A program made the translations under genes and the position numbers. DNA of 64,000 bases from Gnetum montanum (lineage: Eukaryota > Streptophyta > Gnetopsida > Gnetales > Gnetaceae). Positions 1-12,604 of this stretch are shown here, piece by piece (the first letter of the stretch is position 1; every line of letters starts with the position of its first letter). The stretch spans positions 424,421 to 488,420 of the forward strand of contig MNCI01000270.1 of the NCBI GenBank assembly GCA_015680685.1. The letters run 5' to 3'. The notes under the pieces were generated by a model. It saw only the letters and a list, made by a program, of their open reading frames with translations, made no database searches and was not told where the DNA came from.

Positions 1-3000
1 CAACTCTTTTTGAACAACTGGTTAGTTTTATAGTGGTAAAAGGTCAGTTTTGAACCATTGGTTGGTTAGTTTTATAATGGTACAGGGTCATAAGTTAGTT
101 TGTGTGATAATTAAATTTTGGCAAGACCATTACTTGATTGATTTTTAATTATAGTTTAAATTTATCAAATTTAAACTTGATGAATTTGATATTTGTTGAT
201 TTGCCTTGATGCCTTCTATCTAGAATAAGATGAATATCAAATTTGTTAAGAATGAGATGAATGGTTGGTCTTTACGCTTTCTTGAGGGTGACGGTGAAAA
301 CGATTGAATGCGTGATGTAACCATGAGCCAAAATTTGATGGCCAATGGCCTTAATCCTTCCGCTTTTGTCCACATTGAGCCGTGTCAATTGCGTAACCGT
401 TAAAGATTTTTGGTAGCTGTAGCCTTGCCAATAAAGGCAACGAGACAGAGAGGATTGTATCGGTGAGGTGTAGAGCTGCAGCTGATGCCAGGATTTGATA
501 TTTGTTGTCTAAAGTTAAAGAGGTGACGACAATGCACATTTCAATTCCAATGCTATGATATGATGCTTCTTTTTTTGACTTTTCTGTGAAAGAGTGGATA
601 GACAAATGGATACGAGGCTGTCGCGTAGACTCAGAAGGTAAACCTTATAAGGTACATGTCGGCACCGCCTGTTAACACGTACAACAACGACAGGGTTTAC
701 AGCTTTACATACATACATCCATGTGCATACATGACCAGGATATGCGCATTTATTGTCACTCGTAAGCATCATCCCTTTTATCTTTGGATATATGTGAAGA
801 GGTGGACCATTCATCCCTCAATTTTCTAACTCAAAACGAAGTAGGGTGGGGTCTGGCTATGTGTTGAGGTGGTTTCCCCTCGTCCATTCTTAAACCGCTA
901 GGTTTCCAAGTGTCTTTATTGGTACAACATTTTTCATATTGTGAGAGATGTGAAGACGAAATTTATTGTTAACTTGCATTCAATTTCATTTTTTTCTTGT
1001 TTAGTTTTAAAATTTTCTAGAAAATTTGGAGAGAAGAGTTAAGATTATGAGTTAATTATTAGTTGTTTTCGTTATTTTAACCCTGGCTCTATTTAAATTC
1101 ATCTTAGGTTGGTTATGATGAGTGAGTTGAGAGTGTGTGGTCTCTTGTGTAAAGGTTAGTGTGTGGAAACAATTGATTTATGATCTCTGTAAACATCTTT
1201 GGGTATCTCTGATTCGCCGATTGCAGATAAATTTTCACGAATTGTTCGGGTTAGATTCGGGGGAGCACGTACAGAAGCACATTAAATCCGCAGATTCGCA
1301 ATGGGTACGTATTTCATAATTTTTAATAAAATTTTGTCTGTATCTGTACATATACATTGAAATCGTCGCCTTGCCTTACCTCGTATTATTATTGCCTTGT
1401 TGGATGTCTGCATTGTGCATTAAAATCACACTGGTCTTCTCGTGCTCTGAATCTTTCCAGAAACTTCATTTCATTGTTAGGTGGCCAGCAAGCAATCAAG
1501 ATTCATGACATCGGCATGACACAGACCACCAGAAAACAGAGAGTACGAATGAATAAACAAAAACAGGGAAATCACAAAGGGCTACTTTGGTAACCCAAGG
1601 CCTAATGGCCAAATTTGGGTCATACGGAAATCAAGTTTGGAACGGGGCCTGCAAGTTAAATATTGCATTTGTATGGGCTGGTTCTGCCATGACTCACGCA
1701 TTCACGTGTTTATTGGTCATTGCTAGTTCTTGCTCTTTTTCTCGTATCTTTGCTGAAAAAGGCAAAAACAAAACAGGGTCATCGTCATGGATCATGAGTC
1801 ATGAACACGATGACGGATGGATAGATGCTGGTTCAACTTTTTTAAAAATATGTTTGCTTATGGGTCAACAAATCCCACGCCAATGGCCATATGCAACCGC
1901 ATGGCGCTCTGTTTTTACTTTCATTATGACTAGTGTCAATTCCTCATTGTTGGAAAGGTTTTCAATCATCGTAGGTGAGGCGGCTGTGCCTAGTTTAGTT
2001 AAGTTGTGTCTTCTTGTAACATGGTTGTCTTCAACATGGCCCTATGGCACTACTCACAGGTTGTCGAGTATTAGCAGATGTGATTTGTTATAATTTTTGT
2101 TATAATTTTGGTTGAGACTTGAGGCTTAATTTCATTCTTAAAAAGATTGGATTGAGTAACAAAAGGGTTTCATTTTATTGCTGTCATTTTGGTTGTTGCA
2201 AAAATTATATGTTTAGGTAGATTATGGCTCTTGAGTAAGGAAATGGATTCGATGCCCTCTATACCTTTGCAAATTTTCTTGCTTTAATGGAATGTTGATA
2301 TTGCAATTTTCTGTGAAATTTTTAAGCATTAACAATATTTTGGATTTACATTGTACTTCTCTTTATTGTACAATGTTTTTTATGATATATGAGATTTAAT
2401 TTTAAAAAAACTAATATATTTAAATTTTTTTTATCACATCCCCAGCCCATCCCCACTTTTTCTTGAGGCACACATACCCAAACACGTTCAGAATCACAAT
2501 TCCTCGCTTTCACGAATCAGATTCTTTTGATGCATAGCTCTATCGTTTTGAAGTTGTAAAGGTTGCGAAGTTGCTTTTTTGTTTATCTCCCTTGTTTCTC
2601 TCTCACTTCATCCTATTGGAAGTTTTATTTCCCTGTTGTTGTTATGTTATTTTTGTGTTGATAATATTTCAAATAACGATTTTTGTACAATGCATAATTT
2701 GCAACACATAATGCTTTGAATATTCCATGTTTCCAATCCCACACCCATTTTGTTAAGGATATTAGGCCAAACATCATTTTCGACATTAAAATTGTTGACG
2801 ATCAATAATAAAAATAATAACCATTACATCGTAACTTTAAAAATAAAATATTGTAATTGAAATTATTGCCTTGAAAATCAAGAGTGTGGGAATTGACCAT
2901 GTATTGTTAGGGAAGGTTAGAAATCTCCGTATCTAGATTTACTTTTCTAAATATAGAAAGACAATTGATATTGCATTGAATGGTATCACTTTCATTATTC

Positions 3001-4040
3001 TTAAATAATTAAATTATAAAATGCTTTAAGGCTCTTTGTTTGAATTTTATAATATTAACAAATTGAGTGAAATTAAATAAGTAAATTGAGTTTCAATATG
3101 AATGTCGGAAACAACAAATAAATTTTAAGATTTTGGATAAAAAGAAAGAAAACTTTTAACTATAAATGAGAATTTCTTAAGAGTGAAATGGAAATATTTT
3201 ATTGTACTTACATTAACATCACATGGATTTGACTAAGTAAATTGAGTTGTTTTTACGAAAATTGTTTTTATACCTCAATATAAGTAATTAAATTAAACTT
3301 ATACACATGTTTTATTATGTAATTTTTTGGATTAATAATTTGGTAGAAGTTGGGTAGAACATAACGATACTTAAAATGTGACTTCAACTTGTAACATTTT
3401 AAAATTGAAATTATTAAAATTAAGGGCAAAAAGTTAACAGAAAAATTTATGTCAATAAACTTAATTTATAATAATGAAATTATTTCCTATTTTTTTAATA
3501 CATAATAGTTAAAAAGAATTATAAAAAAATATAACTATGCCTTAATTTTGACTTCAGACAGAAACCTTGTGACAACAACGAAATGAATTTACCACTTAAA
3601 CCACCACTACTAGTATTCTGAAATGCTTGCCTATTAAAAGTATCTTGTCTTCTGAAGATTCCTTCAGCCGGTACATATATTAAGAATCGTAAATGATCCC
3701 ATTTGAAAGGGTTACACCAATTCCAACAAAGCTAAACAAAATCAACATCCATAAAAGAATATCCAACCTGCACAAGATTCCCATGGTAGTTGATATGGTA
3801 CGCTACGATAAAATAAGGCAGCCAAGATTCCAGACACGAATGATGCACCGGATATTTGTCGCAAAGGAACGCTGAAAAAGTGACAAGCACTGCCAATAAT
3901 TGGTGAAGGGCGGTAGTGATTAAATAAAATAAGTGAAATAACAAGAATTTGCAACCTCTGCAAGTCTGTCGTTTAAATTTTACAATACGGAGTCACCGGA
4001 ACCGTCGGTCCAACAAACGCACGCACTGGCAGGCTGGCAG
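1..4040. other. AT-rich 5' flank without a recognised gene
   Basis: No domain, RNA gene or mobile-element protein is recognisable in either strand. The longest open frame (1587-2093, plus strand, 168 codons) has no family resemblance and lies in ordinary AT-rich sequence, so I do not call it a gene. The only clear structure is a short tandem duplication at the left edge, listed separately. The last few hundred bases become GC-richer as the choline kinase promoter is approached. Confidence 0.5.
8..90. repeat. Two-copy tandem duplication of about 41 bp
   Basis: Two diverged units, roughly 8-47 and 48-90, share the pattern TTTTGAAC...TGGTTAGTTTTATA.TGGTA...GGTCA. The second unit has a small internal duplication of TTGG. 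It may continue to the left of the window. Confidence 0.6.
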
Positions 4041-4068
4041 GCAGAGGATCTATCACCGACGACAAATC

Positions 4069-4151
4069 CACGTGTTTCACACGCTACCGCGTCACTGACT
4101 GCCACGTGGCAACCGCTGAGCGAAGATGCCTCCCGCGTCGGATCTATAAAT
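4069..4151 (+). promoter_or_regulatory. Choline kinase core promoter: two G-boxes and a TATA box
   Basis: CACGTG occurs at 4069-4074, inside CCACGTGT (an ABRE-like context), and again at 4103-4108, inside the 10-bp palindrome GCCACGTGGC. A TATA box, CTATAAAT, lies at 4144-4151. G-boxes are bound by bZIP and bHLH factors in plants, and paired ABRE/G-box elements are typical of stress- or ABA-responsive promoters. Transcription should start near 4175-4185. The first ATG after that point, in any frame, is the one at 4442, so the predicted leader of about 260 nt has no upstream ATG. Confidence 0.65.
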
Positions 4152-4441
4152 CTAGGCCACCGCGTGAAAGCAGGAGGAAAGCAAGCCAATTTACACACAC
4201 AGAGAGCAGCAAAGCGTTTTCTAAGCCGAGCGTCGCGTCTGCCATATATCGCGGAGCAGTTAAAGCAGGTCAGGTGAAAACAATCTTCGAAGACGCGCGT
4301 CTGCAAAAAATCTCTCTGCAAAGGGCAAAGGCTAGCAGAATCAAGAACAAGAGCAGGAGTTTGAGGAAGAATCTAGACGAAGATATAGAAGTTTGTGGTA
4401 ATTGGAGTGGCAATTTTAGAATTAAGAGAGGTGTGGTGTGG

Positions 4442-7400
4442 ATGACTTTTGTGGAGGTGGAATGCGCAGGGAGAATGATGAGGAACGGTAGCAGTAGAAG
4501 GAGGATGGACGAGGAGGAGGAGAACTTGGAGTTATTGAAAGGAGAAGAGGAATCAAGATTGGTGCCGAGTGAGGAGGCGAAGAAGGTATTGCATAGAGTG
4601 GCCAGGAGATGGAGCGATGTGGAGGACGAGACGATGCTGCGGATTCGGCCGCTGAAGGGAGCCATGACGAATGAGGTGTTCGAGTGCAGTTGGAGCACGG
4701 GCAAGGGTCAGATGCCACGCCGCGCGCTCATCCGCATCTACGGCCACGGCGTCGATCTTTTCTTCGATCGCGACGCTGAGATCCATACTTTCGAATGCAT
4801 GTCACGCTTGGGCCAGGGTCCCCGCCTTCTCGGCCGCTTCTCCAATGGCCGCGTAGAGGAGTTTCTTAATGCAAGGGTTAGTATTCGCTCTCTCACACTA
4901 GTTCGACTCTGCAACAATCTCAGTATCCTGGTCAGGGTTTCTTATTCTTTGTCTGTTTCTTTCTTCCTATCTTATTTTCTTTTCCTTTTGTTTCTGAAAT
5001 TTTAGAATGATGATGATGCTGCTGTTTCTGAAATAACAGAGATTGCATGTCCCTAACCTCCATGACTTATTACAGTTTTTCATTCTCTCTTTGTTGCCAT
5101 GATTGCATGTGTCCGTGCTGTGCCATTGCGGCTTTCGTTGAAATCTGCCTTGTCCTTTTTGTTCTGCGGATCGTTTTTTTATATCTTGTGTTTCCTCCGC
5201 CTATGTAATGGTGCTGAAACTTTTGTGCCATTTTGATAAGAAAACTGCATTTTCACTTAACATTCACAGGAAACTGTTTTTGAACGTGCTCTAATTTTTA
5301 TCGTGTAGAAAGAAAATGTCCCATGCAACACACCCATATAATAATAATACAGGTTGGAGAAGACTCTGAAAAGTTTCCTTCTGATCTCCTATTCCAAAAC
5401 TTATTTTCTGCTACCATGAGCGTGCATGCCATTTGAAACCCTTTACTGGCAAAGTCAACTCCCAAAATTCACATATATCATGATCTTTATTGTAATTTGA
5501 ATTCAAGTCTTTCCTTTTCGTTTTATTTACTGGATCTTTTTGCTTAAAGAAAGCATTGGAGGCTTACCTTCATCATTTAGTTGATATCGAGGCGTTCTCG
5601 TCGGTCGTACCAGTTTAATAACTTGGAATTTGGATTGAGGTGTGTCTTTTCTAAAATTTAGCACTTGATGTTCTTTCTTTTCTGTTTAAAGCTGTTAAAA
5701 GAACGAAATGCAACCCTAGGTTTTTTCCTTTAAATAATTTCAAAGTGCAATGAATAAGCTTTTAGGTTATCTATTCGCACGATCGTTATGCATTCTTCTA
5801 CTGTTTCCTAGATAGTTCTGAACAACCACAATTTTCCGCAAGTTTTTTTAAGAAAAGCAGCCGTATAGCTGTTTTGTAGCTGTAGAATCTTTAAATTTCT
5901 TATTCTCCGAAATTTCTTGTTTTTGAAAACCATGTTACCACTTCTTTGAATGTCGTAGCTGGAACAAGTTTCTGTTCTGTTTAGACTTTGCCTTCTTTTG
6001 TCTTATTTTTTGGTTTACTGTTCCTAAATTTGCCAATCAAATTGACATCGACGACCTTTGCTTCCTACGGTAGGATACCTGCAGTTCCCGTGTATTTCCT
6101 ATTGGAACAGTAACTAGAAAGGGTATCAGAGGTTAAATCCCAGTAATATTTTAAGAGATACAGACATGTATGAAAATATCATGCATTTAGAACTCTGAGC
6201 TTTGTGGTCTTTACATGAATAGAATAAAACATTTCGGTACTAGTAAGTCTTTTTGTTCGTTAAGGATTCCTTAGAATGTTGACCTTTAATTTCTAAACTG
6301 TTGCCTTAAAATCATAACGAAGCTTTAGAGTTACTATGTATGTTACCCCTTGTTCATTATTAATTATGAGGATTTCTTTTCCGCAAAGCCTAATATCTCA
6401 GGAATTGCCTCTTCTGAAAGCATCACACATTTTCTGTGGATAATCAAGCTAAGCAATTCTATTGTACGTTATTTGATTTTCTTTGCAATCTCAGTTGACA
6501 ATGAGCTTTTAACCTGGAGATCTGATAATATTTGCAATTGCATTCTCCATCTTCCTCTCCAAAAATGCCATTAGCGGTAGCTCTAATTATTTTTAGGTTG
6601 CTCTAGTAATGCAATTATTGTATTTATATTCATGCTTCTGATAACTTTCTTTCCAAAACAAACGATTAACAGTAGCTTTAATTAATTTTAGGTTATTGAC
6701 TTTAGAACAGTCATCTTTGAATACAATGATTGTTTGGCTATGTTGACTACAATGATTATTGATGAGTGGCGAGGTACCCCTAGACTCAACCATACGAATA
6801 CGAGCGTTCACGCGTGATCCGGTCGAACTCCGTGGACAAGCTAGTTGTGGTATTTAGATAGTTACACGTTGATCGCAGTTCGCTGTCTTCCCACTTGAAC
6901 TAGTATTTGCTTTGTCACGTATGGTTTAGTCTAGAGTGAGGCGTATGATGTGATCCTAAACTAGTGCTACTCCTAGAGACAATGGAACATAATCTTGATT
7001 AAACTAATAAGCAATAGGAAATAAATTCTAAGCTAGCCTAAGTGCAGAGTATCTGTTTCTTAATCCTCCCTACACATCTTGGACCTCGTGCACGACTACT
7101 ACTGGGATTACCAAGTGTAGATCCTAGGTACGCTACTGGGTTACTAAGTAGTCACACTTAAATGCTCGTGATTAAGTCGTACTCATTCCGCATTTAACAA
7201 CAAGAATAGTAAATGATGGTAAAGAAATATTAACTAAGGAAACAATAAATAACAATAACAATTAAACAATTAAAACTAAGTGAATGTTGCAATGATGAAG
7301 TAATCTCGATCTTTATTGCTGATCATGTGCGTGTCCAAGTACGTCACATTCGAATAAAGGTTCCGTACAATTACAAGTATCACACTGCGGGCATGCACTG

Positions 7401-9452
7401 GGAAAATATTCTAACTCTTAAGAGAACAAATTGCAAGAGCTTTGCTACAACTACTAGAAAGATGCTTAAGTGCGGCGGGTGCGTGCTGATTTATAGGCTA
7501 GAATAGATGTTGTGTATACAGGGCCTAGTATACACAGCGGGCTTAGTATATGGGGCCTAGTATACACAGCGGGCGTAGTATACATGGGCTAGTATACGGG
7601 GCCTGGTTAACCACGATTCATCAATTATTCTGTACAATTTTTTTTCTTAAAAAGAAATGGGATTTCAAACCATGAGTCATGCAATTATTGTATTTACATT
7701 GTTTGATCTTGCAGACTTTGTCAGCTCAGGATTTGAGAGATCCAGAAATGTTCTCAAAAATAGCAGCCAAGGTTAGGGAATTTCATGAACTTAACATGTC
7801 AGGTCTGCAGCAGCCCATGATTTGGAAGCGTCTGAGGTAATTTTGTAAAAAAATAAAATTAGCTTTATCTTTGTCCGATTATCTGAGTTCTTATCATGTT
7901 GTACATTTTTTGTTCTTTTAGTGCTATGTTACTCATTAAATAATTTTAATATCAGAGACTGGGCTAGAACAGCATTATCTCACTGCACTGAGAGTCAGGT
8001 TGCAGAGTTTCAGCTTGATTCCATGGATAAGGAAATTAATGATCTTGAGAAATTTTTACGGAGAGAGGATCAGAGAATTGGTTTTTGCCACAATGATTTG
8101 CAATATGGAAACATTATGTTTAACCAAGAAGATGACTCCGTGACGATAATTGTAAGTACAGTTAGGAACTAGTTCAGCATGTTGAGCCAGTTTCTATGAT
8201 ATTATAATGTCAGAACTTGCCTCGTTTTCTTTCTGTAATTCAATGCTGTTATATAACTCTGGGTTTTTATTCAAATGTTAAAATACTTGCAATTGAGGTA
8301 TATCAAAGGCCTTTTTGTTTTTAAATTTTCAGCAGAATTAAAAACTAATCTACCCAAATAAAATAAGGTGTCAAGAAGGTGCAGACGTGTAACTAAATGT
8401 TTTCAATTTTGATTCTTGGAATAGGATGTTAATTTATGATGACTTTACATGTAGATTTAGTTTGCCCCTTATAGTCTTGGTGTTTTGCAGCTGTTATAAA
8501 TGTCCTTGAAATGGAGATGGAACAGTCCTTACCTGTTTCTCATTAGCTGAAAAGCTGCAGACTTTTTGCACTTTATGAGTATGTGAGAGCAGGTGATCTA
8601 ATGGAAAATGGTGATGTTAATTTGAGAGGATAACTGTCATAAACAATAACCATGCCTCAAGTTTAATCTATAAATCTAGATTTTCCTTTTACTAGTTATA
8701 GTGTCAGGTTGTTTGAATATGCTTCTTTGAAAATGGTGCTTATAATTTGCTTGGATCAATGCAGGATTACGAATATTCATGCTACAATCCAGTAGCGTAT
8801 GATATTGCGAATCATTTCTGTGAAATGGCTGCTGATTATCATACTGATACACCTCATCTCTTGGATTATGGAAAATATCCAGGTATGCTATGTTAAATTG
8901 ATATAAATGGGAAGGAAAATTGAAAAATATCAGTGGTAGTTTTGAAAATTTAAAAAGAGTATTCTGTCACTATCCTTACAAAAACTTCAACTCAACTTTG
9001 ACAGGCTTGGAAGAACGTCAACGCTTTGTGGAAAGATATTTGAAGTCAGCAGGTATAGTTGTTATTGGCGGAAGTCTTCATTTTATTTGTTGATGTTCTA
9101 GGTAATTCCTAAAAATGTTGTTATGACTGTCTTGCAGATGAATGTGTAAGCAATGATCAAGTTGAAAATTTTCTGAATGATATTGAGAAGTACGTTCTTG
9201 CAAGTCATGTTCACTGGGGCTTGTGGGGACTTATATCGGTGAGTGTGTCATTTGTATTATAGTAGTTAGCCTGAAGGGGGCTTAGAGTTTGCTTTGATAC
9301 AATAACTGTTTCCACATAACATACTCTGAAATGTTATCTTGTTTTCCATGCAGCATCATGTGAACGATATAGATTTTGATTACCTTGAGTATGCTAGGCA
9401 GAGATTTCAGCAATATCAATACTTGAAGGTCAAGCTACTAAAGGATCAGTGA
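4442..9452 (+). CDS. CEK: Choline/ethanolamine kinase (seven exons)
   Basis: This enzyme phosphorylates choline (or ethanolamine) with ATP, the first step of the CDP-choline route to phosphatidylcholine, in the cytosol. Exons read in frame with GT-AG introns: 4442-4876, 7715-7836, 7956-8151, 8765-8882, 9005-9052, 9138-9238 and 9354-9452, giving 372 residues, close to the family's usual ~350. Exon 1 holds the KGAMTNEVF nucleotide-binding stretch and the GPRLLGRF...VEEF segment. Exon 3 holds the catalytic [10 protein letters not shown] motif (residues 231-240). Exon 4 holds the choline-kinase motif DYEYSCYNP...DIANHFCE (from residue 252). I chose the start at 4442 because an in-frame ATG at 4106 lies upstream of the TATA box; ATGs at 4475, 4478 and 4505 are alternatives. 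The N-terminal extension is basic, then strongly acidic, and is not conserved. No stop or frameshift was seen. KGAMTNEV and HARTLSA-like sequence favour choline over ethanolamine kinase. Confidence 0.93.
6760..7623 (-). mobile_element. Solo LTR of the Athila-like Ty3/Gypsy family in choline kinase intron 1
   Basis: The block begins TGATGAGTGGCGAGGTACCC and ends GATTCATCA, the reverse complement of the LTR termini of the full element at 13570-23132. It is flanked on both sides by the 5-bp direct repeat ATTAT (6755-6759 and 7624-7628), the expected target-site duplication. No internal element sequence is present, so it arose by LTR-LTR recombination. It contains its own TATA-like ATTTATAGG on the minus strand near 7489-7497 and a 32-bp tandem repeat. 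It lies antisense to the host gene within a 2838-bp intron. Confidence 0.93.
7521..7610 (-). repeat. 32-bp tandem repeat in the U3 of the solo LTR
   Basis: Units beginning GGGCCTAGTATAC start at 7521 and 7553, with a diverged unit at 7586 (GGGCTAGTATAC) and a remnant near 7599. Each unit carries GTATAC, a 6-bp palindrome, once or twice. The array sits directly upstream of the LTR's TATA box when read on the minus strand. Confidence 0.75.
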
Positions 9453-9780
9453 GAAGCCAATGCCTTTCTTTACAAATTTGTTGAATGTGAAGCTACCGGT
9501 TTACGAGACCACTACGTATCTGCGAAGGTCCTGGGATTGGAAGTATCTGTTATTTTTAACACTGATATTATTTGAAATTGATCGTGTCGACAGATGCGAT
9601 AATGTATAAGATGTGATGCTTTTGTCGTAGTAGGATCGCTGACCAAAATAGCGACTGCATACCATTGCTGTACATTATGAATGCCATTCTTGAAGGCACA
9701 AATTTAAAAAATATATTGGGATTTATTTCAATCCAAGCGCTCTCTCGTCTAAGATCAGTGCACAGTTTGTCCCAAAAATT
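9453..9780 (+). other. Choline kinase 3' untranslated region and flank
   Basis: About 330 bases follow the stop codon with no conserved frame. An AT-rich stretch with AATATATT- and TTATTATAAATTTT-like words at 9700-9795 is a plausible cleavage/polyadenylation area, but no single canonical AATAAA decides it. Confidence 0.4.
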
Positions 9781-9782
9781 AT

Positions 9783-10081
9783 TATAAATTTTACATTTCA
9801 AAATCCTGAAATCTCTCCAAGTCTTCCTTCCTAATCATTCCCTTAGTTTTCCTCAATGTATCCTTCAAGATGATTGTGTTAAGCGTCACCTTCAAACAGC
9901 CTGGAAAATCCTCCTATTTGAGATTATCTTCTTTATTTGGAAATGTCGTCTAGATGCTTGGTATCATAACACAAACTACAATGAATTTGACTACGGTATG
10001 AAATGCTCTATTGCTGGAAATGTCCAACTTCAATGTCGCGAACTAGGCTTTCTCAATAATATTACCTTTTCCAACTGAATT
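9783..10081 (+). pseudogene. Possible 3'-terminal remnant of a LINE ORF2
   Basis: An open frame without a start codon runs from about 9783 to a TGA at 10079-10081. It includes KRHLQTAWKILLFEIIFFIWK followed by CRLDAWYHN. The pattern of a tryptophan-rich hydrophobic helix, then IWKxR, resembles the extreme C-terminus of plant LINE reverse transcriptases, downstream of the zinc-binding region. No catalytic motif is in this piece, so the assignment is weak. The sequence just downstream (10082-10165) is GC-richer and ends at a single N. Confidence 0.3.
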
Positions 10082-10590
10082 CTCTTTGAATTAGGTGTCT
10101 TGATCTCCTTCTTCAGCTGTCGTCCCAGGGGGGTGCGATAAGCTTTTGTCTTGTTGCAGGTTGACNACCCCCCCCCCAATCTTTACAGGGCTGTCTTCTA
10201 CTCGAAATTACAATGAGAAACAAAGCGCGAACACACGTATCTTACCATTCGGAAATAACAAAATCCAGCGTTTTGGCGCTTGCAATCAAACACGAAATCT
10301 ATTTTATTTATATAGACAGCAATAATAATATCACTTCCCAGGCCAACGATCCTATAAAATTCTCTTTTCCTGACAATGATATTGCCTTTTCATGCTGTTT
10401 TTGACACAATCATTCAACAAAATTCAGAAGGATGGAGAAATGGTTAAAAATCAAAGAAAAAGATTAAAAAGGAGATGTGTATAGTTCACAAAATTCTATG
10501 TATAAAAGAGAAATCTAGTTAATGTGTTGTACTATCAAGTTTAACCAGGTTGAAAAATCAATGTGTTAGATATATGCTAAGAAGTCCTAG
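10082..10590. other. Spacer with a contig join (single N at 10166)
   Basis: A lone N at 10166 is followed by a C-run, probably an assembly join. The rest is AT-rich, with no recognisable gene or repeat protein. Confidence 0.4.
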
Positions 10591-10629
10591 CACAGGATTT
10601 TTTTTTGATGGGTTAATTAAGAAAACATA

Positions 10630-11470
10630 GCAAAAATTTACTTATGATTTTCATTAACTTGAAAAAGTACATGATAAGAGTGCTTCTTAGAAAAATTGTT
10701 TGGTGGGCCTTATAGATAGAAAGTGAATATACTTAGGATTTTTGTTACCTTGAAAAGTATATGATAGAGTGCTTTGAAATATTATTTGGTGGGTTTTGTA
10801 GATATGAAGTGATTAAGACATATATGAAGGGCCTACTAACAACATATGATCTACCAAAAGAAATACAAGATGAAATTTTTGGTGTATGCTATTTGCAAAT
10901 GATATTGTCTTGGTGGATACAACTACAAGAAAATCAATTAAAGTGGATACATACTCTAGAGTCAAAAAGTTGTCTCCAAAGTTCAAAGGTTTAAATATCA
11001 ATATCACAAGATAGAATATATGAAATTCAATTAACTACATAAGTAGTTGTGAATTAAGTGACAATTCAAGGTCAACAAGTTTAGCATTGCAAATAGTTTT
11101 ACTACTTAGGATCAACACTAAAATCAAAAGATGATACAAGAAAATACTACCTAAGATCAATGCTCAAATCAAATGGTGATATAAAAAATGTGATTTGAGG
11201 TAGAATGGTCAAAATAGAGCTAGGCTAGTCGTATTCTAAAGAATAAAAGATTCTCACTAAAACTAAAGTGAAAATGTTATAAAATAGTCATTAGGCCTAT
11301 GGTGCTTACAAAGAAAAGTAGGAAAAATGAGCCCATGGTGGTTAGATGGTTTGGGCAGGTGCAAAGAAAAGTGGGAAAAATGAGCCCATGACAAAAAGTC
11401 ACTACATCATTGTTACAGACACAAAAATCACTGAAAAAAAAGAAGATGATTCGGAAAAAAAATTACAAAT
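10630..11470 (+). pseudogene. Decayed LINE (non-LTR) reverse transcriptase fragment
   Basis: Several LINE RT signatures appear in order but in shifting frames. LEKVYDRVL...WWVL is at about 10750-10800 (canonical LEKAYDRVPR..LWWVL), with a second, more decayed copy of the same segment at 10650-10715. A degenerate active site, A-N-D-I-V-L-V-D in place of ADDIVLV, lies near 10890-10915. RFKY and EYMKFN-like words are near 10990-11030, and VRWFGQVQRK near 11345-11375 (canonical LRWFGHVxRR). Frameshifts and stops are numerous, and the element is dead. The repeated first block suggests a small tandem duplication after insertion. Confidence 0.65.
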
Positions 11471-12600
11471 AATTAGTAAAAGCAAATAACAAACGATGAA
11501 AAGAGAAATGATGTTGCCTTTGATTAGAACAATACTGATGCTGATTTTGACGGGACAAACTGAAGGAATATCAATTCTCTCTACGCAACGTCACAGAGTT
11601 TGTACGTTCCTACATGGACCGCGCCAGTAATGTGAAGATATTGGAGATTTGTTTATTTTGTCAATAAAAGTCACCACAACTATTACAAGCAAGACGAAAG
11701 GATAAGATACGAGGACCGATGAACTTTGCATTGCATAGTAATTAGCAATTTGGCAGAGTCAAACAAATCGGCATGTTTCTTGGCGTTTATCACATTCGTC
11801 GCTTTCGGTGTGCGGCAAATATGTAGGGGATGTGGCAATCAATTAAATTTTTGGGGACGGCTATGTTTTGATGACAATTAGGAAACAACAATGAAGAACG
11901 TGGCGGTTCCGTAGCTATGCAAATAACCCAATCAAATACCCAACGGTAGAGGATCTGACCCAGTCCTTCTGGCAATTCAACGCTGATTTCAGGCTAGGAA
12001 TTTGATGGGTATATGATCGTGTATTATACACGTTATTTCTCATAAAAATGTATACATTTAAATGGGTGTACAGGGAAAATATATGCTATAAACCTGCAAT
12101 TTCAAAATTTCGGAAGCTTTATGTGCACGTTTTAATGGCTAAAATGATTACCATCACATATTGTATAATAGTATAAGTTTTTAAAAGGAAATTTAGCATT
12201 CGGTAAAGTTGTCGATTTAGATAGTTTATATGCCGAATTGTTGAGCACATTGTTAAAGTGAGGAGGATAAGAAATTTGTCACAAATTAAATTCAACAATG
12301 GAGCAAAAATCAACATTGGAAACTAGTAAAGCAAGGATTAAATCAATATTTAAAAATTAGTAAAGCTATATTGTTATATAACAAGAGGATGAAAATAATT
12401 TAAATGCAACTAGGTTAGGGTAGAATGTCAAGCAAGCTTAAGACAAAATCACTCTGCTATTGATCACTTAGTTATTATAAAACTATGGTTGCACTTACAT
12501 AAAATTGGCATCCCTTCGTAAGTGATTACAATAACTTAACGATTATATGAGGAAGTGATTATTAAAATTATAAATAGCAATTTAGGGAAAAAATTTCAAT
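11471..12600. other. Spacer without recognised features
   Basis: 11520-12000 has more balanced base composition, unlike the AT-rich surroundings, and could be an old gene flank. I find no conserved protein, tRNA or repeat boundary in it. 12000-12600 is AT-rich and featureless. Confidence 0.35.
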
Positions 12601-12604
12601 TTTA

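Noticed and set aside
1587-2093. 168-codon plus-strand frame
   Set aside because: No family resemblance and no promoter or splice context; consistent with a chance frame.
4106-4441. Extending the choline kinase start to the in-frame ATG at 4106
   Set aside because: That ATG overlaps the second G-box and lies upstream of the TATA box at 4144-4151, so it should not be in the mRNA; the added residues resemble no family member.
4270-4718. Minus-strand open frames of 98-144 codons opposite choline kinase exon 1
   Set aside because: They mirror a biased, GC-rich coding exon on the other strand; no conserved domain or start context.
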